NCBI GenBank assembly: GCA_016183835.1
Contig: JACPDV010000161.1
Location: 1 to 5,584 of the forward strand
Source of the DNA: Armatimonadota bacterium
GTDB lineage: Bacteria; Armatimonadota; UBA10988
Direction: 5' to 3'
DNA: 5,584 bases
In this document: piece after piece, positions 1 through 4,105 of the stretch
Layout of the letters: each line of letters begins with the position of its first letter
Position numbering within the stretch: position 1 is the stretch's first letter
Program-made: the position numbers and the translations under genes
The notes under the pieces: generated by a model
What the model was told of the DNA's origin: nothing
Seen by the model: the letters and a program-made list of their open reading frames with translations, nothing else
Databases searched by the model: none

Positions 1-62
1 TCGAGCGGGTGGCGCGGATGCTGCGGGCGCTGGCGACGGATGGCTTCGCGGCGTTTTCGTGA
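1..62 (+). CDS. 3' end of an unidentified plus-strand gene (partial)
   Basis: Reading from position 3 gives 19 sense codons, ERVARMLRALATDGFAAFS, ending in TGA at 60-62; the gene begins outside the window. Nearly all third codon positions are G or C, as in the confident genes here, and the peptide looks like an amphipathic helix followed by a short strand. It ends 6 bases before the stop codon of the convergent PIN toxin gene, so the two genes meet tail to tail with no visible terminator. Too little is present to name a family. The call rests on codon usage and tight packing only. Confidence 0.45.
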   Translation, partial: ERVARMLRALATDGFAAFS

Positions 63-68
63 AGCGGG

Positions 69-506
69 TCAGGTCGCCCATCGCGAGAGCGGCAGGACCT
101 CGATCCACTGCTCGAAGCGATCGAAGTCAGCGGTGTTGTGGGTGAGCAGGCGATCGATGCCATGGACGAGCATCGTCGCGACGAGGTTGGCGTCGTGGAC
201 CTGCTTGCCGCCCACCAGAACCTGTTCGAACAGCTTGAGTAGTCGCGCAGTCACGTCCGGGCCGTCCTCGGCGACGCGATAGCGCCGCTCCCAGGCCCGC
301 ACCCGGGCGGCCAACTCCGACCTTACGGAGACAGGCAGATACGGCAGTCGCGTGGTCGCCACAAGACATTCGCGGATGGTCCGGCGACTGATCCAGAGGA
401 CCTCGCCACTCCTGTCCAGCTCCGTGAGGGCCGCCGCTGCGGCGGCGTGCATCGGTGCGGACGCCGAGTTGGCATAGACCAGCACGTTCGAGTCGATCAG
501 AACCAC
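69..506 (-). CDS. VapC-type PIN-domain ribonuclease toxin
   Basis: A toxin of a type II toxin-antitoxin pair. PIN-domain VapC proteins are Mg2+-dependent endoribonucleases that cut tRNA or other RNA when their antitoxin is degraded. With a start at GTG 506 the protein has 145 residues, usual for the family. The acidic active site is visible: Asp5 in the N-terminal strand (VLIDSNVL), Glu46 (RRTIREC), Asp105 in the motif QVHDANLVA, and Asp127/Asp129 in NTADFD near the C-terminus. A longer start, GTG 512, is also open, but an AGGGGG Shine-Dalgarno at 517-512 overlaps that codon and lies 5 bases before GTG 506, so 506 is preferred. The gene overlaps the upstream antitoxin gene (stop at 497) by 10 bases, the normal coupled arrangement. 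All catalytic residues are present, so the toxin is probably active. The RNA target cannot be read from the sequence. Confidence 0.9.
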   Translation of the reverse strand: MVLIDSNVLVYANSASAPMHAAAAAALTELDRSGEVLWISRRTIRECLVATTRLPYLPVSVRSELAARVRAWERRYRVAEDGPDVTARLLKLFEQVLVGGKQVHDANLVATMLVHGIDRLLTHNTADFDRFEQWIEVLPLSRWAT

Positions 507-748
507 GCCCACCCCCTGTCGCAGTACAGATCCTCACGCCGCATGGTGAAGCCTTCGGGCCAGGGGCCGAGATCGATCTTCATCCACTCCAGGAATGCCT
601 CGATGGGCATCGTCCGCGGGTCCGGCTCCGGAGCCTGGTCAGCAATGCGCAACGTCACCCGATGCAGGCCCGGGCCGACATCCTCGGGAAGATCCACCGT
701 GCCCTTGTGGTCTTCGCTCACATCCATGACCACCTCGATCTCCAACAT
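497..748 (-). CDS. Antitoxin-like small protein paired with the PIN toxin
   Basis: An 83-residue protein directly upstream of, and overlapping, the PIN toxin gene; by position it should be the cognate antitoxin that binds and blocks the nuclease. The ATG at 748 has a GAGG Shine-Dalgarno 8 bases upstream. The N-terminal half is strand-like, with EIEVVMDV, then TVDLPEDVGPGLHRVTLRI (about 17-35). The C-terminal half has a helix (about 48-57) and the motif DLGPWPEGFTMRREDLY (59-75). I do not see a standard AbrB, MetJ/Arc or Phd DNA-binding domain, so this is not a textbook VapB. Similar short proteins with a PxDVxPGxHxV part and a C-terminal RREDLY part are, as I recall, seen beside PIN toxins. 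Such an RRE-type tail would plausibly be the toxin-neutralising segment. The same tail occurs in the broken gene at 800-1020, which suggests the two are paralogues. Function is inferred from position and motif, not shown. Confidence 0.75.
   Translation of the reverse strand: MLEIEVVMDVSEDHKGTVDLPEDVGPGLHRVTLRIADQAPEPDPRTMPIEAFLEWMKIDLGPWPEGFTMRREDLYCDRGWAWF
512..517 (-). promoter_or_regulatory. Ribosome-binding site that decides the toxin start
   Basis: AGGGGG on the minus strand, inside the end of the antitoxin gene. It lies 5 bases before GTG 506 but directly touches GTG 512, so it favours the shorter PIN toxin protein starting MVLIDSN. Confidence 0.55.
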
Positions 749-799
749 GGCTGATACCTCATACCACCCGGCACTGGGCTAGGCCGCGGGTCGTTCACG

Positions 800-1020
800 C
801 TAGATCTGGCGCCCCCACTCATCGATCTCGCGCCGTATGGAGAAGTCTTCCAGACATGGTCCAAGGTCGGTCTTCAGCGACTCGAGGGACTCCTCGCGCG
901 CCTTCCGTCGCGCCTCGTTCCAGGCTTCGTAATCCCCGGCAGGTCGTCGGCGTCCCGCAGCACCACCGAGCCATCCTCGCCCTTGATCAGAGTGACCTGG
1001 ATCGACCGCACTGGGGCCAT
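800..1020 (-). pseudogene. Frameshifted antitoxin-like gene, paralogue of the 497-748 gene
   Basis: From ATG 1020 (GAGG Shine-Dalgarno 8-9 bases upstream) the frame reads MAPVRSIQVTLIKGEDGSVV and continues to DADDLPG, then slips and stops early at TGA 876-874, giving a 48-residue product. One extra base in the run of four Cs at 934-937 (GGGG on the coding strand) restores a coherent frame that continues DYEAWNEARRKAREESLESL, then KTDLGPCLEDFSIRRE, and ends at TAG 802-800. The repaired protein has 73 residues. Its tail matches that of the intact antitoxin 51 bases downstream (DLGP..E.F..RRE, preceded by E.L..[LM]K in both). No toxin gene of its own follows; the next gene is the other antitoxin. 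The lesion may be a real mutation, a sequencing error in a short homopolymer, or less likely programmed slippage. The coding reading on both sides of the slip is well supported. Antitoxin function is inferred only from motif and neighbourhood. Confidence 0.7.
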
Positions 1021-1040
1021 CGCCCTATCCTCACCCCCTC

Positions 1041-1046
1041 ATTATA
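1041..1046 (-). promoter_or_regulatory. Perfect TATAAT -10 box upstream of the broken antitoxin gene
   Basis: The minus strand reads TATAAT at 1046-1041, three bases after the stop codon of the sulfatase remnant and 20 bases before ATG 1020. The expected transcript start near 1034 leaves a short leader that still contains the GAGG ribosome-binding site. No convincing -35 hexamer lies 16-18 bases upstream (the best-placed window is GC rich), and no TGn extension is present, so strength is uncertain. In DNA this GC rich an exact consensus by chance is unlikely but possible. Confidence 0.5.
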
Positions 1047-1049
1047 CCC

Positions 1050-1206
1050 TCAGTACAACCCCACCCGCTCCGGCCACGGATCCGCCGTGAACATAGCCCG
1101 GTCGAAACACCGCTTCACCAGCCGCTCGCGCAGCTCCCGGCACGCTGGGCGCGGTCAGAGGCTGCTGGTCGGTCCAGAACCAGAGCAGGTTGGGCCGCTC
1201 GGGCAT
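1050..1206 (-). pseudogene. Sulfatase gene remnant with a large internal deletion
   Basis: ATG 1206 opens with MPERPNLLWFWTDQQ, the characteristic start of alkaline-phosphatase-superfamily sulfatases (RPN.L.. .TDQQ, where the Asp is the first metal ligand). A GGAGG Shine-Dalgarno sits 8 bases upstream, inside the end of the epimerase gene. After about 15 codons the frame no longer resembles a sulfatase. In another minus frame, roughly 1147 to 1050, the sequence reads ACRELRERLVKRCFDRAMFT and then ADPWPERVGLY followed by TGA, a plausible sulfatase C-terminus. Family members usually have about 450-550 residues, while this interval is 157 bases, so the middle, including the Cys/Ser-X-Pro-X-Arg site for formylglycine, is gone and the two ends are out of frame. 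The start lies 4 bases past the epimerase stop, so the intact gene was probably its operon partner. The N-terminal recognition is strong. Assigning the C-terminal piece to the same gene is inference from position and style. Confidence 0.65.
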
Positions 1207-1210
1207 GGCG

Positions 1211-2221
1211 CTACCCTCCGCCGGCGGCCCGCCAGGTGCGCACGGCATCGGCCAGGTCGGGCACGCCGCGATACCACTCCACAAAATCCGGGATGCCTAC
1301 GCTGATGGGCGTCTGGGGGTCGAAGCCGAGCTTGGCCTGAGCGCGGGCGACATCGGCGTAGGTGGCGGGCACGTCGCCGGGCTGCATCTCCACCAGCCGC
1401 TTGTCGGCCTCGCGCCCGCAGGCTTGCTCGATCAGCCCGACCATCGTGAGCAGCTCCTCGGTGCGGTGGTTGCCAAGGTTGAACAGCTCGAACGGCTCCA
1501 GCCCGTCGGTGAAGAGGCTGGCGCGCACGCCGGCCACGATGTCGGTGACGTGGGTGAAGTCGCGCTTCATGCGCCCGTAGTTGAAGAGCTTGATGGGCTT
1601 GCCGTCCAGAATGCTCTCGGTGAAGATCCAGAGCGCCATGTCGGGCCGGCCCCAGCGGCCGTAGACGGTGAAGAAGCGCAGGCCGACCGTCTGCAGCTTG
1701 AAGAGGTGTGTGTAGGTGTGGGCCATCAGCTCGTTGGAGCGCTTGGTGGCGGCGTACAGCGAGATGGGCTGCTCCACGGGGTCGGCTTCGCTGAAGGGCA
1801 CCTTGGTGTTGCCGCCGTAGACGCTCGAAGAGGAGGCGTAGACCAGCCGCTGCACCCCGTGGTGCCGGCAGGCCTCGAGGATGTTGAGCGTGCCCTCGAT
1901 GTTGCTGAGGGTGTAGGCGTGGGGATATTCGAGGGAGTAGCGGACGCCGGCCTGAGCGGCGAGATGGCAGACCAGCTCCGGCCGGTGCGCGTCGAAGACC
2001 CGGTTCACCGCCGCCGCGTCAGCCAGGTCGGCATCGACGCGGAGGAAGCCGTCGCGCGCTTCGAGCAGGGCCAGCCGCCGCTGCTTGACCACCACGGGGT
2101 AGTAGTCGTTGACGGCGTCCACGCCGATCACGGCGTGGCCGTCGTCGAGCAGGCGGGTGGCGAGGTGGAAGCCGATGAAGCCAGCGGTGCCGGTCACGAG
2201 CAGGGGTCGGGACGTCTCCAC
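1211..2221 (-). CDS. UDP-glucuronate 4-epimerase-like NAD-dependent sugar epimerase
   Basis: An extended-type short-chain dehydrogenase that most resembles UDP-glucuronate 4-epimerases (UDP-glucuronate to UDP-galacturonate via a 4-keto intermediate on bound NAD+), cytosolic enzymes supplying sugars for capsule, LPS or exopolysaccharide. From GTG 2221 it has 336 residues, typical of the family. Visible are the Rossmann motif GTAGFIG (11-17), the VDAVNDYY segment (34-41) typical of the uronate branch, HLAAQAGVRYS (86-96), SSSSVYG (130-136), the catalytic Y156xxxK160 (YAATK), and RFFTVYGRWGRPDM (182-195), another uronate-epimerase signature. The frame stays open to GTG 2296, overlapping the rlmN stop by 4 bases. 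That start would add 25 unusual residues, whereas GTG 2221 has an AGAGAG ribosome-binding site and a -10 box (2253-2258) lying upstream of it but inside the longer frame. Exact substrate is less certain than the fold; related dehydratases or other UDP-sugar epimerases are alternatives. A sulfatase remnant follows after 4 bases. Confidence 0.88.
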   Translation of the reverse strand: METSRPLLVTGTAGFIGFHLATRLLDDGHAVIGVDAVNDYYPVVVKQRRLALLEARDGFLRVDADLADAAAVNRVFDAHRPELVCHLAAQAGVRYSLEYPHAYTLSNIEGTLNILEACRHHGVQRLVYASSSSVYGGNTKVPFSEADPVEQPISLYAATKRSNELMAHTYTHLFKLQTVGLRFFTVYGRWGRPDMALWIFTESILDGKPIKLFNYGRMKRDFTHVTDIVAGVRASLFTDGLEPFELFNLGNHRTEELLTMVGLIEQACGREADKRLVEMQPGDVPATYADVARAQAKLGFDPQTPISVGIPDFVEWYRGVPDLADAVRTWRAAGGG

Positions 2222-2252
2222 GCGGGTCTCTCTTTGCACGGGGCCAGGAGCT

Positions 2253-2258
2253 ATTGTA
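2253..2258 (-). promoter_or_regulatory. TACAAT -10 box for the epimerase gene
   Basis: The minus strand reads TACAAT at 2258-2253, one mismatch from consensus, in the 71-base gap between the rlmN stop and GTG 2221. The predicted transcript start near 2246 gives a leader of about 25 bases with the AGAGAG ribosome-binding site. At 17 bases spacing the -35 position reads TCGCCG, a poor match. It suggests that the epimerase can be expressed independently of the rlmN operon, and it argues against the longer GTG 2296 start. Confidence 0.4.
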
Positions 2259-2287
2259 GCGCAGACGGCAAGTCGCGGCGAGAAGGT

Positions 2288-2326
2288 GGCCCTCACCCCG
2301 GTTCTCTTCCGGCGGGAGAGGGGGCC
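2288..2326. repeat. REP-like GC-rich hairpin element at the end of rlmN
   Basis: The plus strand begins GGCCCTCACCCC and ends GAGAGGGGGCC. Inside is a 7-base-pair stem, CTCTTCC (2304-2310) with GGGAGAG (2314-2320) around a GGC loop, and the ends 2288-2293 and 2321-2326 also pair. This CCCTCACCCC...CTCTCC...GGGAGAGGG pattern is a common dispersed extragenic palindrome in GC-rich bacterial genomes, from general knowledge. Here it lies over the last codons of rlmN and supplies its tail (PAPSPAGREPG) and stop. No T-tract follows on either strand, so it is not an obvious intrinsic terminator. Only one copy is in the window, so the dispersed nature is unproven. Confidence 0.6.
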
Positions 2327-3354
2327 GGACGGGAGGCCGCTTCGGCCAACCCAGCGCGGAGCTGGCCGCAGGCGCCGGCGATGTCGTCCCCGCGGGTCTG
2401 CCGTTGGGTGACGGTCAGCCCGCGGGCCTCGAGCACGCGGCGGAAGGCGGCGACCCGCGCCGGCTCGGGGCGTTCGTAGGGCGCCCGGGGCACGGGGTTA
2501 TAAGGGATCAGGTTGACATGCTCGCCGCGCTTCAGCCGGTGAGCGAGCGCGAAGGCGTGGCTCGGCTCGTCGTTGACCCCGCGGAGGAGCACCACCTCGT
2601 AGGTCACGCGGCGGCCGGTGCGCTGCTGGTAGCCGCGGGCGGCGGCCACCACCTGGGCCACGCTCCAGCGGGTGGTCGGCACGAGCGAGGCGCGGAGCTC
2701 GTCGTCGCCGGCGTGGAGCGAGACGGCCAGGGTGACCGGCAGCTCCGCGGCGGCCAGCTCGCCGATGCGCGCGGGGATGCCGACGGTGGAGATGGTGACG
2801 TGGCGGGGCGAGAAGGCGACCTCGTCGCGCCAGAGGCGGATCGCGGCGATCACCGCCTCCAGGTTGAGCAGTGGCTCGCCCATACCCATGAAGACGACGT
2901 TGGAGACGCGCTCGCCGGCCACTTCGGGGGCGGTGAGGAGCTGGTCGGTCAGCTCGCCGGCGGAGAGATTGCGGCCGGCGCCGAGGGAGCCGGTGGCGCA
3001 GAACGTGCAGCCCACGGCGCAGCCGGTCTGCGAGGAGATGCAGAGGCTGACGCGCTCGTCGTAGGGCAGCAGCACGGTCTCGACGCGGGCGCGGTCGGCC
3101 AGCTCGAGGAGCAGCTTGCGGGTGCCGTCGGCGGCGCGCTGGTCGGCGGCGACGCGGCTGCGGCCCACCTGCCAGGCGGCGGCGAGGCGCTCTCGAAAGG
3201 CGGCCGGCAGGTCGGTCATGCCGGCCACGTCGCGGGCGCCGCGCCGGTAGAGCCAGGCGGCGAGCTGCCCGGCGCGGTAGGGCGGCTCACCCAGCTCGCC
3301 GCAGATCCGCGCCAGCTCCGAGCGGTCCAGTCCCAGCAGGCTCGGCGCGATCAA
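2293..3354 (-). CDS. rlmN: Dual-specificity 23S rRNA/tRNA adenine-C2 methyltransferase RlmN
   Basis: A radical-SAM enzyme that methylates C2 of A2503 in 23S rRNA and A37 in some tRNAs, tuning translational fidelity. The 353-residue protein has the N-terminal substrate domain (about 1-95, with GEPPYRAGQLAAWLYRRG), the 4Fe-4S cluster motif C112-AVG-C116-TF-C119, Cys105 (SLCISSQTGC, equivalent to E. coli Cys118), the SAM motif GMGEP (157-161), and Cys329 in RGDDIAGACGQL, matching the methyl-carrying Cys355 of E. coli. The QTGC/GCTFC context and both cysteines make RlmN secure; Cfr is unlikely here given the housekeeping context. The start is TTG 3354, which overlaps the ompH stop as TTGA and has no clear Shine-Dalgarno, implying translational coupling. 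No ATG or GTG lies closer to the conserved LLGLDRSEL start of the domain. The final dozen residues (PAPSPAGREPG) are encoded by a REP-like element and are probably dispensable. Confidence 0.96.
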   Translation of the reverse strand: MIAPSLLGLDRSELARICGELGEPPYRAGQLAAWLYRRGARDVAGMTDLPAAFRERLAAAWQVGRSRVAADQRAADGTRKLLLELADRARVETVLLPYDERVSLCISSQTGCAVGCTFCATGSLGAGRNLSAGELTDQLLTAPEVAGERVSNVVFMGMGEPLLNLEAVIAAIRLWRDEVAFSPRHVTISTVGIPARIGELAAAELPVTLAVSLHAGDDELRASLVPTTRWSVAQVVAAARGYQQRTGRRVTYEVVLLRGVNDEPSHAFALAHRLKRGEHVNLIPYNPVPRAPYERPEPARVAAFRRVLEARGLTVTQRQTRGDDIAGACGQLRAGLAEAASRPAPSPAGREPG

Positions 3355-4016
3355 TGGGGTGGCGGGGCCGGCTTGTCGCCTGCCGGCGGAGCGGTGTTCA
3401 GCACCTTCAGCACATCGTCGGTAACGTCGATGCCGCCGAACAGAACGTATTTCGACACGACCACCATGGAGAGCTTCTTGTCGGCGGCGACCTTCGCCAC
3501 GGCGGCCTCGATCTTGGCGTAGATCTGAGCGGTCAGCTCATCGTCGCGATCCTTGATCTGCTGCTGGACTTTGTTCTTGTAGTCGTCGATGCCCTGACGC
3601 GCCTGCGTGCGCTTGCTGACCAGCTCGCCGTACCGCTTCTTTTCGTCGTCGGTGAGCTGCGGCTTGCCGTCGAGATTGGCGAGCTCCTGGTCGCGGTCGT
3701 TGTTGACCTTCTCCAGTTTGGCGATCTCGTCTTTCTCTGCGGGCGTGGCGTTGGGCCCCTTCTCGAGCAGCTCCACCAGCCGGTTCCACTCCTCGTCAAG
3801 GAGCAGGCCGTAGCGCTTGGCGCGCTGCTCCGCGCGGTTGACCAGCTTGTTGGCGAAGTTGTTGAACTCCTCGACGAGCTGGGCGTAGAGCTTGTACTCC
3901 TTGAAGACGCGCTCCATGTCGATCTTGCCGACCTTGGGGTCCTCGCCGCGCGCCGAGGCGAGCGGCAGGAGCAGGCCGGCCAGCAGGACCGGCGCCAGGA
4001 ACAGGGGCGACCTCAT
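3351..4016 (-). CDS. OmpH/Skp-family periplasmic chaperone, enlarged variant
   Basis: Skp-family proteins form trimers with coiled-coil tentacles that hold unfolded outer-membrane proteins in the periplasm for BamA. The 221-residue protein starts at ATG 4016 behind a strong GAGGAG Shine-Dalgarno. It has a signal peptide (MRSPLFLAPVLLAGLLLPLA, cleavage likely around residues 23-25), the N-terminal strand VGKIDMERVFKEY (29-41), a long charged helical region (about 43-180), and the closing strand MVVVSKYVLFGGIDVTDDVL (184-203) typical of the family, then a proline-rich tail (APPAGDKPAPPPH). The mature form, near 197 residues, exceeds E. coli Skp (about 141). The extra length lies in the coiled coil, where turns such as EKGPNATPAEKDE (85-97) and DGKPQLTDDEKK (116-127) break the helix into several segments. 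It lies 89 bases after bamA and overlaps rlmN by 4 bases. Confidence 0.9.
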   Translation of the reverse strand: MRSPLFLAPVLLAGLLLPLASARGEDPKVGKIDMERVFKEYKLYAQLVEEFNNFANKLVNRAEQRAKRYGLLLDEEWNRLVELLEKGPNATPAEKDEIAKLEKVNNDRDQELANLDGKPQLTDDEKKRYGELVSKRTQARQGIDDYKNKVQQQIKDRDDELTAQIYAKIEAAVAKVAADKKLSMVVVSKYVLFGGIDVTDDVLKVLNTAPPAGDKPAPPPH

Positions 4017-4028
4017 CGGGCATCTCCT

Positions 4029-4059
4029 CGCGGACGGCCGGCCAGCGCGGACGACCGGC
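4029..4059. repeat. Tandem 14-base repeat in the ompH/skp leader
   Basis: CGCGGACGGCCGGC (4029-4042) and CGCGGACGACCGGC (4046-4059) are direct repeats with one mismatch, separated by CAG. On the coding (minus) strand they fill the stretch between the predicted transcript start (near 4057) and the GAGGAG ribosome-binding site, whose upstream edge touches the nearer copy. Each has two-fold character at its GGCCGGC end. This could be an operator, an mRNA element, or a chance local duplication in GC-rich DNA. Confidence 0.5.
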
Positions 4060-4063
4060 GGAC

Positions 4064-4072
4064 ATCATACCA
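4064..4072 (-). promoter_or_regulatory. Extended -10 promoter candidate for ompH-rlmN
   Basis: The minus strand reads TGGTATGAT at 4072-4064, an extended -10 (TGn plus TATGAT, one mismatch from TATAAT). It lies in the bamA-ompH gap with the predicted start about 40 bases before ATG 4016. No -35 match is visible, as is allowed for extended -10 promoters. Read-through from bamA is also expected. Confidence 0.4.
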
Positions 4073-4105
4073 TGACGACCGCGAGGCGGGTTTCGGTCCG
4101 CGGCG

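Noticed and set aside
1024..1040. CCTATCCTCACCCCCTC, similar to half of the REP-like element at 2288.
   Set aside because: No pairing partner is nearby and it contains the ribosome-binding site of the broken antitoxin, so the similarity is probably chance.
1042..1284. An 80-codon minus-strand frame covering the sulfatase start, taken as a whole gene.
   Set aside because: Its first part is an out-of-frame reading of the epimerase end and its last part an out-of-frame reading of the sulfatase C-terminus. Only the segment starting at 1206 is meaningful, and it is treated as a pseudogene.
856..1305. A 149-codon plus-strand frame.
   Set aside because: It lies antisense to the broken antitoxin and sulfatase remnant. 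The product is Arg/Pro/Ser-rich without a domain or ribosome-binding site.
2222..2296. A 25-residue N-terminal extension of the epimerase from GTG 2296, overlapping the rlmN stop.
   Set aside because: The family starts a few residues before the GxxGxxG motif. GTG 2221 has a ribosome-binding site and a -10 box upstream, and the extension has no family similarity.
1190..2479. A 429-codon open frame on the plus strand.
   Set aside because: It is antisense to the epimerase and the end of rlmN, both of which have clear motifs. Its product is low-complexity Gly/Ala/Val/His-rich, as expected for the shadow of GC-rich coding DNA.
2404..3522. A 372-codon open frame on the plus strand.
   Set aside because: It is antisense to rlmN and the start of the skp 3' end, with repetitive Gly/Ala-rich translation and no recognisable domain.
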